NCBI GenBank assembly: GCA_947632585.1
Contig: CANRPS010000004.1
Location: 1 to 61,496, forward strand
Reading direction: 5' to 3'
Length of the DNA: 61,496 nt
Source of the DNA: an uncultured Clostridia bacterium
GTDB taxonomy: Bacteria > Bacillota > Clostridia > TANB77 > CAG-508
A model generated the notes under the pieces. The model ran no database searches and was not told the DNA's origin. It saw nothing but the letters and a program-made list of their open reading frames with translations. Positions 37,493 through 47,038 of the stretch are shown piece after piece. Position 1 is the stretch's first letter, and each line of letters starts with the position of its first letter. The translations under genes were made by a program, and so were the position numbers.

Positions 37493-37954
37493 ATGGAAAG
37501 AATACGTGGATTTGAAATTGCAAAAGGATTTGAAAATAAAGGAATTAATTTACCAGAAAGAAAAACAAAATATTCTGCAGCATATGACATAGAAGCTGCT
37601 GAAGATGTTGTTATACCTAGCTTTAAAAAGGGGATGAAACCAGTTTTAGTACCAACAGGATTAAAAGCATATATGCAAGAAGATGAAGTATTGTATTTAA
37701 TGGCTAAAAGTTCTGGTTTTTCTAAAAAAGGTATATTACTTTCAAATTGTGTAGGAGTAGTAGATGGAGATTATTATGGTAATGAAAGTAATGATGGACA
37801 TATAATGTTTTCAATGATAAATCTAAAAGAAGAAGACTTATATATAAAAAAAGGAGATGCAATAGGACAAGCTTTATTTAGCAAATATTTAATTACAGAT
37901 GGAGATAATACAGAGGGAATAAGAAAAGGCGGATTTGGTTCTACAAGCAATTAA
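37493..37954 (+). CDS. dut: dUTP diphosphatase-like protein
   Basis: This 153-residue protein has the trimeric dUTPase motifs in order: AAYDIEA, KSSGFSKKGI, GVVDGDYYGN, GDAIGQALF and the C-terminal RKGGFGSTS. It converts dUTP to dUMP. Motif II has KSSGFSKKG where RSGLA-type is common, as in several Firmicute versions. TTGACT at 37434 with TATAAA downstream is a possible promoter. Confidence 0.88.
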   Translation: MERIRGFEIAKGFENKGINLPERKTKYSAAYDIEAAEDVVIPSFKKGMKPVLVPTGLKAYMQEDEVLYLMAKSSGFSKKGILLSNCVGVVDGDYYGNESNDGHIMFSMINLKEEDLYIKKGDAIGQALFSKYLITDGDNTEGIRKGGFGSTSN

Positions 37955-37990
37955 TGTATATACATAAATAGAAGGGAAGACTAACATATT

Positions 37991-39646
37991 ATGAGATTTA
38001 TAGAAACAATAAAAAAACATAAAAAATTATTACTAGAAATAATAATAATACTAGTAATAGGATTATTTGCATTTAGCTTAACGCCTAAAACATTACAAAA
38101 TGATACTTTTTATACAGTATCAATAGGCAATCTAATCCAAGATAATGGAATAGATATGAAAGACCATTTTTCATGGCATGAAGATTTACCTTATGTGTAT
38201 CCACACTGGTTATATGATTTTTGTATGAGCTTAATATATAATGCAGGAGGATGGAACGCAATATATATATTTACTATTATATTAGCAGTAATATTAGGTA
38301 TCTCAATATATAAAGTAAATAAAGCCTTTACTAAAGGACAATGTATGTCATTTTTAATTACTATGGGAGTATTATATCTTCTAAAAGGATATATAACAGC
38401 AAGAGCACAACTTGTAACATTTATATTATTTATTTGGATTGTATATTTAATAGAAAAATTTTTAGAAAATCCAAAAAAACTACGATATGGAATAACGATT
38501 ATATTGTTTTCTATATTAATAGCTAACTTACATGTAGCAGTATGGCCATTTATATTTGTTTTATTTTTACCATATATTGGGGAATATTTTATAGGAGCTA
38601 TATCAGATTTTATAATATATAGAAAATATGAAATATGGTATAGAAAGTTAGCAATATTTTTATTTAATAAACACAATGATATACAAGAAAAAAATAGAGA
38701 GAAATTAGAAGAAATATATGAATCAAACGAAAAAAGAAAAATAAAAAGAGAAAATGAGGAACCATATAAGATAAAGGTTACAAGAAATAGAAATGTAAAG
38801 TGGCTTATAGTATTAATGATAATATGTGCTTTAACAGGATTGTTAACTCCTATTGGAACTACACCATATACTTATTTATATAAAACAATGCAAGGAGATA
38901 CGATAGCAAATATAAATGAACATTTACCTTTGACACTTATTAATAATATTCCTATTATGTGTTCTATTGTAATCGTTTTAGCATTTCTAATATTTACAAA
39001 AGTAAAGATTAAACTTTCTGATTTATTTATGATATGTGGTCTTGCTTATTTAATGTTTTCGTCTAGAAGGCAAGCATCTTTATTTGCATTAATTGGATCT
39101 GTAATATTAAATAAATTTGTAACAGAAGCAATTACGATATATAGCATGAATAAGATATTAGACCTAACTAAAGGCTTAATGCAATTTATGTGTATGGGAG
39201 CTATAATATTAGCATTTATATTACTTAGCGTAAATTATATAGAAAAAAAGAAAAAAGATCCTTTTATAAATACTGCTTCATATCCTGTAGAAGCTGCTGA
39301 ATGGATATTAAATAATTTAGATATAAATAATATAAGACTATTTAATGAATATAATTATGGTAGTTACTTATTATTTAAAGGAATCCCCGTATTTATAGAT
39401 TCAAGAGCAGATTTATATACACCAGAATTTAATGGAAATAGTAATATATTCATGGATTTTATAAATACATCTAATATTGGATTATATTATGGCTCTACTT
39501 TTGAAAAATATGATATAACACATGTAATTTTATATGCCAATTCAAAAATTAGTATGTTAATACAAAAATCAGATAGTGAAAAATACAAAAAAATATATAG
39601 TGACGATAATTTTGTAATCTATGAAGTGGAAAAAGATATAAAGTAG
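37991..39646 (+). CDS. Large membrane protein, GT-C-like glycosyltransferase
   Basis: This 551-residue protein has about ten membrane helices, an early acidic loop (LQNDTFYTVSIGNLI), a long charged cytoplasmic insert (residues ~215-262) and a soluble C-terminal region with FNEYNYGSYLLFKGIPVFIDSRADLY. The layout resembles lipid-linked-sugar GT-C enzymes. The family name and substrate cannot be fixed from sequence. It ends shortly before the sigH promoter. Confidence 0.6.
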   Translation: MRFIETIKKHKKLLLEIIIILVIGLFAFSLTPKTLQNDTFYTVSIGNLIQDNGIDMKDHFSWHEDLPYVYPHWLYDFCMSLIYNAGGWNAIYIFTIILAVILGISIYKVNKAFTKGQCMSFLITMGVLYLLKGYITARAQLVTFILFIWIVYLIEKFLENPKKLRYGITIILFSILIANLHVAVWPFIFVLFLPYIGEYFIGAISDFIIYRKYEIWYRKLAIFLFNKHNDIQEKNREKLEEIYESNEKRKIKRENEEPYKIKVTRNRNVKWLIVLMIICALTGLLTPIGTTPYTYLYKTMQGDTIANINEHLPLTLINNIPIMCSIVIVLAFLIFTKVKIKLSDLFMICGLAYLMFSSRRQASLFALIGSVILNKFVTEAITIYSMNKILDLTKGLMQFMCMGAIILAFILLSVNYIEKKKKDPFINTASYPVEAAEWILNNLDINNIRLFNEYNYGSYLLFKGIPVFIDSRADLYTPEFNGNSNIFMDFINTSNIGLYYGSTFEKYDITHVILYANSKISMLIQKSDSEKYKKIYSDDNFVIYEVEKDIK

Positions 39647-39677
39647 CTAAAAAAATGAAGTTTTTTCTTTGAAAAGC

Positions 39678-39706
39678 TTGACATTACTAGGGTTTACTAA
39701 TATAAT
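39678..39706 (+). promoter_or_regulatory. Consensus promoter of sigH
   Basis: TTGACA and TATAAT are both perfect and 17 bases apart, 30 bases before the gene. Confidence 0.85.
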
Positions 39707-39735
39707 ATAAAAAAAATACTTAAAAGGAGCAATAA

Positions 39736-40380
39736 ATGTCAGACCTTGAACTAAGTAATGTAGGTAATAAATATAATGATATGTCAGATGAAAGCTTATT
39801 ACAAGAGATTGCTAACAACAACAATATGGCTCTAGATTGCCTTATGGATAGATATAAAGATATTGTAAATATTAAAGCTAATAAGTTTTTCATGGTAGGC
39901 TCTGAAAGAGATGATATTTTACAAGAAGGATATATTGGTTTATATAAAGCAGTGAAATCATTTGATAAAGAAAAACAAAATTCTTTTAAAACTTTTGCAG
40001 GACTATGTATAGAAAGACAAATGATAACTGCTGTAAAAAATTCTAACCGCCAAAAACATATACCTTTAAATTCATCTGTATCTTTAAATGCTAGTGCATA
40101 TGATGAGGATGATGAAACACAAGTTCTTGATGTATTAGACACGAGAAAAATAATTGATGATCCATTGGATATAATAACTAAGAAAGAATATTTTTCAGAA
40201 GCTGAAAAGGCAATAAATAATGCTTTAAGTGACTTTGAAAAAAAAGTTTTAGAACATTATAAAAATGGTGAAAGTTATGTAGAAATAGCAAAAAAACTAG
40301 ATAGTAAAGTAAAATCAGTAGATACAGCTATTCAAAGAATAAGAAAAAAAGCAACAAAAATAAAATATCAAATAGAGTAA
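39736..40380 (+). CDS. sigH: Sporulation sigma factor SigH
   Basis: This 214-residue sigma-70-type factor has region 2 (DDILQEGYIGLYKAVKSFD, then FKTFAGLCIERQMITAVK) and region 4 (FEKKVLEHYKNGESYVEIAKKLDSKVKSVDTAIQRI). SigH directs early sporulation and transition-phase genes. Length and motifs match the family closely. Confidence 0.94.
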   Translation: MSDLELSNVGNKYNDMSDESLLQEIANNNNMALDCLMDRYKDIVNIKANKFFMVGSERDDILQEGYIGLYKAVKSFDKEKQNSFKTFAGLCIERQMITAVKNSNRQKHIPLNSSVSLNASAYDEDDETQVLDVLDTRKIIDDPLDIITKKEYFSEAEKAINNALSDFEKKVLEHYKNGESYVEIAKKLDSKVKSVDTAIQRIRKKATKIKYQIE

Positions 40381-40385
40381 TAATA

Positions 40386-40428
40386 AAAATGATGTAGAAA
40401 ATATTTTAAACTTTCTACATCATTTTTA
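40386..40428. terminator. Bidirectional terminator between sigH and mutS2
   Basis: AAATGATGTAGAAA pairs with TTTCTACATCATTT, flanked by A and T runs. Confidence 0.85.
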
Positions 40429-40451
40429 TTGTAAATAATATATCTTTTTTT

Positions 40452-42818
40452 TTAGTTTAATTCAACAATTGTTACACCCATTTCACCTTCACCATATGTG
40501 CCTACTCTATATGATTTTACTTTAGGATGTTTCTTTAAAAAAGAATGTATGGCTTGTCTTAATTTACCAGTTCCTTTACCATGAATTATATGAGCTGTTG
40601 TAATATGAGCTAAAAAACAATCATCAAGAAACTTGTCAACTTGGGGAATAGCCTCAGAAGTAGTCAAACCAATTACGTTTAACTCAGAACTTGCAGTTCT
40701 TGTTTTAGAAACTTTTGAACTTGTATGTGTTTCAGTTTTAGTTAAATCATCTTTTAAGTGTCGAGGTTTTTCTAAATATTTAATATTAATATTTGTTTTA
40801 ATAAAACCAATTTGAACTTGAACTTCATCATCTTTATTTATTTTAGAAGTTATAATACCATTTTGTTCGAGTGTTGTAATATAAACTTTTTGATTTGGTT
40901 TTATTAAATCTTTTGAGATAGGGTCTATAGGTATAAAATCATTATCTTTACTTATAGATTTTTCTTTAATTGAATTATTCAATTTGTTTCTTAACTCATT
41001 TAATTTATCAATAGAATTTGAATCAGCTTCAATCTGTTTCATTTCATTAATTAATTCTGTGGCTTCAGTTTTAGCATCTAAAAGTATTTCTCTTGCTTTA
41101 ATTTTAGCATTATCAATAAATTCTTTTTCTTGCTTTTTTAGTATTGAATTATCTCTTTGAAGATTGTTTCTAAGAAGTTCAATTTGGTTAAGATTTTTTT
41201 CAATTTCTTGTTTTTCGTTTTCAATTTCAATTTTATCATCATAAATTTTCTTTAATAAAGTTTCAATATCAATATCTTGCTTATCCAAAAGTGAACGAGC
41301 TTTATCTATAATTTCAGATTTTAAACCAAGTTTTGAACTTATTTCAAAAGCATTGCTTTTTCCAGGTATACCAAGAAGCAATTTGTATGTTGGTCTTAAA
41401 TTTTGAACATCAAATTCCACACTAGCATTTTGAACATTTTCAGTTAATAAAGCATATCTTTTAAGTTCTTGATAATGTGTGGTTGCAATAGACAATATAT
41501 TTTTAGACTTAAAATATTCTAATATACTGATTGCAAGAACAGCACCTTCTAATGGATCTGTACCAGAGCCTAATTCATCTACTAAAACTAAACTTTTATC
41601 AGTTGCAATATTTACTATGTTTGAAATATTTGACATGTGACTTGAAAAAGTACTTAAAGAATCTGATATACTTTGATCATCACCTATATCTGCAAAAATT
41701 TCATCAAAAACATAAATACTTGATTTTTCATCTGCTGGAATATTTAAACCAGATGTTGCCATAAGTTCTAATAAGCCTATTGTTTTTAAAGTAACTGTCT
41801 TTCCACCAGTATTTGGTCCTGTTATTATAAGTAAAGAAAAATCTTTACCTAAATTAATAGAAATTGGAACTACTTTTTCATTTTCTATTAGAGGATGTCT
41901 TGCATTTATTAAATCAATAAACTTTTCAGAATTAATTTTAGGAGTAATGCCATTTATAGAATTTGAATATTTAGCTTTACCAAATATAAAATCTAATTTT
42001 CCAATTATAGTTACATTTTGTTTAAGTTCATTAGTATAAGGAAAAAGAATTGAACTTAAAGAATGTAGAATTTTTTCTATTTCATTATGTTCTTCAATTT
42101 TTAAGTTATTTAATTCATTATTTAATTCAAATACTGCTAATGGTTCGATAAAAATCGTAGAACCACTGCTTGACATGTCATGAATAAATCCTTTAACAAA
42201 AGAACGATATTCTTGCTTGACAGGAATAACATATCTTTCATTTCTTATTGTTACTACATTTTCTTGCATATATTTTGAATATGTAGAAGAATGAAGAATA
42301 GAATTTAATTTATTTTTTATTTCTTGTTCTATATTTAACTCTTTTTTTCTTATATTTAATAAAGTATTTGAAGCAGTGTCAGAAATAGTATTTTCATCTA
42401 TAATAGATTTCTTTATTTTATTTAAAATATTACTATTTGTGTAAAGACCTGAAAAATAGTCAGATAGATGAGAAAATTCATTTGATTTATCAAATGATTT
42501 AAAATATGAAACTAGCTCATCTGCCATCTCTAATATGTTGGAAATTGAAAGCAAAGCCTTTGCTGAAATAGTATTATAACTTTCAAGTGATTTAATATAT
42601 GGACCGATATTGTCTATTTCAGAGATGGGAGGAGTAGAATTTCTATTAATTAAATTTACAGCTTCATATGTTTCAGAAAGCATTAAATCTACATCATTAA
42701 CATTATTTGAGGGAAGAAGAGACAAAGAAATCTCTTTACCTAAATAAGTATTACAATAAGTAGATAAAATTTCTAAAATATTGTTATATTCTAATTTATT
42801 TAAGTATAATTTATTCAC
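40452..42818 (-). CDS. mutS2: Endonuclease MutS2
   Basis: This 788-residue protein has the MutS-type ATPase (ITGPNTGGKTVTLKTIGLL, then LVLVDELGSGTDPLEGAVLA and THYQELK) and a C-terminal Smr domain ending IIHGKGTGKLRQAIHSFLKKHP. MutS2 suppresses homologous recombination and rescues collided ribosomes in Firmicutes. A charged coiled region lies between the two parts. The strand is opposite to most of the window. Confidence 0.95.
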   Translation of the reverse strand: MNKLYLNKLEYNNILEILSTYCNTYLGKEISLSLLPSNNVNDVDLMLSETYEAVNLINRNSTPPISEIDNIGPYIKSLESYNTISAKALLSISNILEMADELVSYFKSFDKSNEFSHLSDYFSGLYTNSNILNKIKKSIIDENTISDTASNTLLNIRKKELNIEQEIKNKLNSILHSSTYSKYMQENVVTIRNERYVIPVKQEYRSFVKGFIHDMSSSGSTIFIEPLAVFELNNELNNLKIEEHNEIEKILHSLSSILFPYTNELKQNVTIIGKLDFIFGKAKYSNSINGITPKINSEKFIDLINARHPLIENEKVVPISINLGKDFSLLIITGPNTGGKTVTLKTIGLLELMATSGLNIPADEKSSIYVFDEIFADIGDDQSISDSLSTFSSHMSNISNIVNIATDKSLVLVDELGSGTDPLEGAVLAISILEYFKSKNILSIATTHYQELKRYALLTENVQNASVEFDVQNLRPTYKLLLGIPGKSNAFEISSKLGLKSEIIDKARSLLDKQDIDIETLLKKIYDDKIEIENEKQEIEKNLNQIELLRNNLQRDNSILKKQEKEFIDNAKIKAREILLDAKTEATELINEMKQIEADSNSIDKLNELRNKLNNSIKEKSISKDNDFIPIDPISKDLIKPNQKVYITTLEQNGIITSKINKDDEVQVQIGFIKTNINIKYLEKPRHLKDDLTKTETHTSSKVSKTRTASSELNVIGLTTSEAIPQVDKFLDDCFLAHITTAHIIHGKGTGKLRQAIHSFLKKHPKVKSYRVGTYGEGEMGVTIVELN

Positions 42819-42850
42819 TTTTTATTAAAAACCTTTCATAATTTTTCTAT

Positions 42851-42879
42851 ATTATGTCATATAATGTGGCAAAAATCAA
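42851..42879 (-). promoter_or_regulatory. Promoter of mutS2
   Basis: On the minus strand TTGATT and CATAAT are spaced by 17 bases, about 33 bases before the ATG. Confidence 0.55.
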
Positions 42880-42931
42880 GTATTTATAAATGTTTGAAAT
42901 AAAATAGATGCCAAAATATTACATTTTTTTA

Positions 42932-42960
42932 TTGAAAAATATCAATAAATGTGTTATAAT
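42932..42960 (+). promoter_or_regulatory. Promoter upstream of the foreign-looking ORF
   Basis: TTGAAA and TATAAT are 17 bases apart. The ~100-base leader holds a CTAGCA-GAGA-TGCTAG stem (43012-43027) and a GAGG/CCTC stem. Confidence 0.65.
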
Positions 42961-43067
42961 AATTGTTTGATGAGGTCAATGTGCCTCTTTACATACATTC
43001 CCCCTTATCCCTAGCAGAGATGCTAGTTGAAATATAGGTTTCCCCAATAATTAATGGAAGGAGACAA

Positions 43068-43409
43068 ATGAAGATGGTGGAGCTTGTAACTAGGAGGAAG
43101 AAGGTACGCTACGAACACATTCGAGACATTTTAAGGAGGAGATACTCGAGAAACTATGGCGTTTCTCGATATGGGTACAATGATGCCTATGTTGGGTCAA
43201 ACACATGGATTTTTAAGAATGGGTATGCCTGCCAGCGGTTCTTTTCTCACAATGGACTGAACTGCTTGCGTCTCGGAACCTGGGACGATGCGGGAAACGT
43301 CTGGTTTACCGATGGCCCTGGCTACGTGAAAAGTGTCGAAAATGAAAACGTGGGAATGCGTGTCTTGAAAGAACTTTCTCAAGGAAATCTCCACTTCTGG
43401 GGGGAATAA
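43068..43409 (+). CDS. Foreign-looking ORF of unknown function
   Basis: This 113-codon ORF has codon use unlike anything near it (many CGC, CTC, GGC, GAC, TGG codons; about half G+C), which suggests recent transfer. The product is basic at its N terminus (RRKKVRYEHIRDILRRRYSRNYGVSRYGYND) and then rich in W, G and aromatic residues (WIFKNGYACQRFF, WDDAGNVWFTDGPG). No known domain is recognised. It contains the only in-frame sense CGG codon I found (CAG-CGG-TTC). If the host shifts +1 at CGG, this product would be cut short soon after. Confidence 0.45.
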   Translation: MKMVELVTRRKKVRYEHIRDILRRRYSRNYGVSRYGYNDAYVGSNTWIFKNGYACQRFFSHNGLNCLRLGTWDDAGNVWFTDGPGYVKSVENENVGMRVLKELSQGNLHFWGE

Positions 43410-43415
43410 AACCAT

Positions 43416-43437
43416 GGGGCATCTGAAAAGATGCCCC
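43416..43437 (+). terminator. GC-rich hairpin after the foreign-looking ORF
   Basis: GGGGCATCT-GAAA-AGATGCCCC is a perfect 9-bp stem with a GNRA-type loop. No T-run follows directly. Its G+C content matches the ORF, not the host. Confidence 0.65.
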
Positions 43438-43496
43438 TAACTTATTATATAAAAATAAATAAAACAAATTGTAATTATTTTATAATTCATAATTGC

Positions 43497-43525
43497 TAGA
43501 CTTTTTTAAAATTTTATGATAATAT
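43497..43525 (+). promoter_or_regulatory. Possible promoter of cmk
   Basis: TAGACT and TAATAT are 17 bases apart; the -35 is weak. The -10 region (ATGATAATATGAAA) is the same as that before tmcAL. Confidence 0.4.
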
Positions 43526-43551
43526 GAAAAAAACGAAAAAGGAGAAAAAGC

Positions 43552-44217
43552 ATGAGTTTTATTGTAGCAGTAGATGGACCAGCAGGAAGCGGAAAAGGAA
43601 CAATAACAAAGAAAATAGAAGAACAAATTGGATTAATTAATTTAGATACAGGAGCAACTTATAGATGTGTTGCTTTAGAAGTATTAAGAAATGGATATAG
43701 CTTAAATGACGAAAAAAAAATCACTGATATGATAGATAATATGGAAATAAAAATAAAAAAAGATGGCTCAAAGGATATAATTTTATTAAATGGGAAAGAT
43801 GTAAGTAGTGCTATAAGAAGTAAAGAGGTAACAAGTATTGTTTCTCAAGTTTCTTCTATTATACCAGTTAGAGAAAAGATGGTTCTTATTCAAAGAAAAT
43901 TAGCTGAAGGAAAAAATTCAATTGTAGAAGGACGAGATATAGGTACGGTCGTATTTCCTGATGCTGATTTGAAAATATATTTAGATGCGAGTGAAGAAAT
44001 CAGAGCTCAAAGAAGATATAAAGAAAATATAGAAAAAGGATTAAATATATCTTATGAAGAAACTTTAGAAAATATAAAACTTAGAGACTATAATGATAAA
44101 AATAAAAAAGTTGGAGCATTAAAACAAGCAGAAGATGCTGTATATATAGACACGTCTGATTTAACGATAGATGAAGTCGTAGAAAAAATAAAAGAACTCA
44201 TACAAAATATTTCTTGA
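43552..44217 (+). CDS. cmk: Cytidylate kinase
   Basis: This 221-residue enzyme phosphorylates CMP and dCMP. The P-loop is VDGPAGSGKGTITKK, followed by LDTGATYRCVAL, EGRDIGTVVFPDADLKIYLDA and RDYNDKNKKVGALKQAEDA. The family length is normal. Its stop codon overlaps the -35 of the next promoter. Confidence 0.95.
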   Translation: MSFIVAVDGPAGSGKGTITKKIEEQIGLINLDTGATYRCVALEVLRNGYSLNDEKKITDMIDNMEIKIKKDGSKDIILLNGKDVSSAIRSKEVTSIVSQVSSIIPVREKMVLIQRKLAEGKNSIVEGRDIGTVVFPDADLKIYLDASEEIRAQRRYKENIEKGLNISYEETLENIKLRDYNDKNKKVGALKQAEDAVYIDTSDLTIDEVVEKIKELIQNIS

Positions 44218-44242
44218 CATTAAAAACTTTTAGAAATAAAAT
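44214..44242 (+). promoter_or_regulatory. Promoter of fba
   Basis: TTGACA, overlapping the cmk stop codon, and TAAAAT are 17 bases apart, 25 bases before the ATG. Confidence 0.7.
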
Positions 44243-44266
44243 AAATAAATATAGGAGGAAAAAATT

Positions 44267-45196
44267 ATGTTAGTTACAACTAAAAATATGTTTGAAAAAG
44301 CTATGAAAGAAAATTTTGCTATAGGAGCATTTAATATAAATGACATGGAAATTATACAAGGAATTATGGATGCAGCAAATAAAGCAAAGTCCCCTGTAAT
44401 TCTACAAGCATCATCTAGTGCTATCAAGTATGCCAGAATGGGATATTTAATGAAAATGGTGGAAGCAGCTGTAAATGAATATCCAGAAATACCAGTAGCT
44501 ATACATTTGGATCATGGACCTGACTTTGAAACTTGTAAAATGTGTGTTGATTCTGGATTTACATCTGTTATGTTTGATGGATCAAAATATGATTTTGAAG
44601 AAAATATAAAATTAACTAAACAAGTAGTAGATTATGCACATAGTAAAGGAGTAGTTGTAGAAGCAGAACTTGGAAAACTTGCAGGTATTGAAGATGATGT
44701 AAATGTATCTGCTGAAGATAGTATGTATACAGATCCAGAAGAAGCAAGAGAATTTGTATCAAGAACTGGATGTGATTCTCTAGCAATAGCTATAGGAACA
44801 AGTCATGGTGCATATAAATTTAAAGGAGATGCAAAATTAAGATTTGATATTCTAAAAAAAGTAAAGGAACTAATACCAAATACTCCGATAGTACTTCATG
44901 GAGCTTCTACAGTTGTGCCAAGTCTTTTAGAACAATGTAATAAATATGGTGCAGATATACCTGGAGCAAAAGGTGTTCCAGATGAAATGCTTCATACAGC
45001 ATCAATTTCTGGTGTTTCTAAGATTAATGTTGATACAGATTTAAGACTTGCAATGACAGCAGGAATTAGAAAAGTATTTGCAGAAGAACCAAATGTATTT
45101 GACCCACGTAAATATTTACAACCTGCAAGAGAATTAATAGAAAAAACAGTTTATCATAAAATGGTTAATGTTTTCGGATCAAGCAATAAAATATAA
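44267..45196 (+). CDS. fba: Class II fructose-bisphosphate aldolase
   Basis: This 309-residue zinc enzyme cleaves fructose 1,6-bisphosphate in glycolysis. Motifs are AFNINDMEIIQGIMDAA, the zinc-binding HLDHGPDFE, SVMFDGSKYDFEENI, EAELGKLAGIEDD, GTSHGAYKF and VLHGAST with NVDTDLRLA. AGGAGG precedes the ATG. Confidence 0.95.
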   Translation: MLVTTKNMFEKAMKENFAIGAFNINDMEIIQGIMDAANKAKSPVILQASSSAIKYARMGYLMKMVEAAVNEYPEIPVAIHLDHGPDFETCKMCVDSGFTSVMFDGSKYDFEENIKLTKQVVDYAHSKGVVVEAELGKLAGIEDDVNVSAEDSMYTDPEEAREFVSRTGCDSLAIAIGTSHGAYKFKGDAKLRFDILKKVKELIPNTPIVLHGASTVVPSLLEQCNKYGADIPGAKGVPDEMLHTASISGVSKINVDTDLRLAMTAGIRKVFAEEPNVFDPRKYLQPARELIEKTVYHKMVNVFGSSNKI

Positions 45197-45214
45197 TAAA
45201 AGGAGCTAAATTAT

Positions 45215-45820
45215 ATGACAGCAAATAGAGAACAAATTGAAAGATTTTTTAGAAAACGTATTTTAGAAAATCTAAGTTCTGGCATAAAACTCGATGGAGA
45301 AATTTTAATAGAAGAAGCGCAATATGAATTTGATCTTCATGAATTAGAAGATGGTTTAACTTTAAGTAAAATATTAAATGATGTTTATGAAAGAATGTAT
45401 TTTAAACAAAACCAATCAGAAAGTTCACAATTGCAAGAAAAAATAAATCAAAAAACTCATAAAACAACTGATGATAAAGACATTAGAGAACTAAAAAGAA
45501 AAATTTTAATACATGTATTTAATGATCCATATGCTTCAAAAGAAAAAATAGCAGAAGACCTTAACATAGATGTAGATACAATTGAAAAACTTTTTGGAAA
45601 AGGAGAAAGAATCAAAAAAAGATTTTCACCTAAACAAAGAGAAAAAATTATAAATGTAACACTAGAATATTTATCTCATTTTCCAGATGCTGCCCCAGAA
45701 GACCTAGAAGATATACTTTTTGAAATGTTTCAAAGTAAAGTAAATGTGCGAAATGTATTAGCTGAAAGGAGCTTTGAATTGGAAAAAAGGGGAGATAAAA
45801 AGAATGCAAAAATAATATAA
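45215..45820 (+). CDS. Unknown protein with two HTH-like segments, possible relative of the HTH-array family
   Basis: I do not recognise this 201-residue protein. It has HTH-like stretches near residues 95-125 (HVFNDPYASKEKIAEDLNIDVDTI) and 150-185 (LSHFPDAAPEDLEDILFEMF), reminiscent of the arrays at 3059-5820. Just after its TAA, still in the same frame, 17 codons encode DFLKKKSKNKTTDDEER before another TAA. The DDEER end matches the C termini of the HTH-array proteins. The gene may be a decayed or shortened paralogue. Confidence 0.5.
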   Translation: MTANREQIERFFRKRILENLSSGIKLDGEILIEEAQYEFDLHELEDGLTLSKILNDVYERMYFKQNQSESSQLQEKINQKTHKTTDDKDIRELKRKILIHVFNDPYASKEKIAEDLNIDVDTIEKLFGKGERIKKRFSPKQREKIINVTLEYLSHFPDAAPEDLEDILFEMFQSKVNVRNVLAERSFELEKRGDKKNAKII

Positions 45821-45899
45821 GACTTTTTGAAGAAAAAATCAAAAAATAAAACAACAGATGATGAAGAAAGATAAATTGTTTTATAAGGAGGAGTTTAAT

Positions 45900-46361
45900 T
45901 TGAAAAAAGTATTGTTTAGTATAATTTTGATTATTTTGGTTGCAGTAATATTGATTTTTGCTTGGACAAATAAACATAATGATACAAACAACACAGATAC
46001 AGAAAACAAAATAGAAAATGAAATCAATGATAATTCGATTAATCAAACTATACAGGAAAATACAACAATAGATGAAAATATTGCTTTAGAAGATAAAAAT
46101 ATAAGTATAGTAAAAGAAATATCACCTGCTGGATTTATGGGAAGTTCATTATATAAAGTGATTTTATATTCTGATAAAAATGTATATCTTCAAACATATG
46201 ATGGAAACGGATATGAAAAATCTAATGTAACATCAGAAAAACTTATTGCTACAGGAGTGGATTCTATTGAATTAGGTACAGGAGAAGACCACTATGGAGA
46301 AGTAATAATTAAAGGTGGAGAAGCAAAAAATACAGAAACAGGATGGATTATTTTTGAATAA
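45900..46361 (+). CDS. Membrane-anchored extracytoplasmic protein of unknown function
   Basis: I choose TTG at 45900, eight bases after AAGGAGG, giving MKKVLFSIILIILVAVILIFAW, a signal anchor. The track start 45858 lies before that site. The 153-residue product has an asparagine-, threonine- and glutamate-rich linker (~residues 25-60) and a small beta-rich domain ending GEAKNTETGWIIFE. No known family is recognised. Confidence 0.6.
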   Translation: MKKVLFSIILIILVAVILIFAWTNKHNDTNNTDTENKIENEINDNSINQTIQENTTIDENIALEDKNISIVKEISPAGFMGSSLYKVILYSDKNVYLQTYDGNGYEKSNVTSEKLIATGVDSIELGTGEDHYGEVIIKGGEAKNTETGWIIFE

Positions 46362-46377
46362 GATAATCAAAATATAA

Positions 46378-46408
46378 AAAGGTAAAAGATTTTATATCTT
46401 TTACCTTT
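46378..46408. terminator. Bidirectional terminator between the anchored protein and spoVT
   Basis: AAAGGTAAAAGAT and ATCTTTTACCTTT pair around TTTAT, with A and T tracts on either side. Confidence 0.8.
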
Positions 46409-46414
46409 AAATTT

Positions 46415-46969
46415 TTATATTTCCATTTGACTTCCTAAAAAAGTTGCTGCTGATTGAGCAAGCTTTTTTTCTACATCATTCATTTTAGTATTAGCTTCTT
46501 TAGAAAGAAGTATTACAGTACCAATTGTATCTCCATTAGATATTATCGGATAAACTACTTGAGCATTTGACTTTTTGTCATTATTTTCATTTTTAGTAAT
46601 TGGAACAGCTATATCACTATTATCTTTACTTGTATAGACTTCTTTGTCTTCCATTAATTGCTCTAATTCTTCACTTACATTTTGCTCTAAATATTCTTTT
46701 TTAGAACCACCAGAAACAGCAATTACAGTATCTTTGTCTGTAATAAAAGCAATATGACCAGTAGTTTTAGATAAAGTTTCGGCATAACCCGCAGCAAATT
46801 CTGTAAGCTCACCTATAGGAGAATATTTTTTTAGTATAATTTCACCTTCTTTATCTGTAAAAATCTCAAGTGGATCTCCTTCTTTTATTCTTAAGGTTTT
46901 TCTAATTTCTTTGGGAATAACTACTCTTCCTAAATCATCTATTCTTCTGACAACTCCAGTTGCTTTCAT
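46415..46969 (-). CDS. spoVT: Stage V sporulation protein T
   Basis: This 184-residue protein has the AbrB-type DNA-binding N terminus (MKATGVVRRIDDLGRVVIPKEIRKTLRIKEGDPLEIF) and a C-terminal GAF-like domain. SpoVT modulates SigG-dependent genes in the forespore. sigG itself lies at 59092. Length and start match the family exactly. Confidence 0.95.
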   Translation of the reverse strand: MKATGVVRRIDDLGRVVIPKEIRKTLRIKEGDPLEIFTDKEGEIILKKYSPIGELTEFAAGYAETLSKTTGHIAFITDKDTVIAVSGGSKKEYLEQNVSEELEQLMEDKEVYTSKDNSDIAVPITKNENNDKKSNAQVVYPIISNGDTIGTVILLSKEANTKMNDVEKKLAQSAATFLGSQMEI

Positions 46970-47038
46970 TTATTTTTCCTCCTTAAAAGTTGATTATATT
47001 CTTATTATGACAAATAAGGAAAAATTTATACATTTTAT

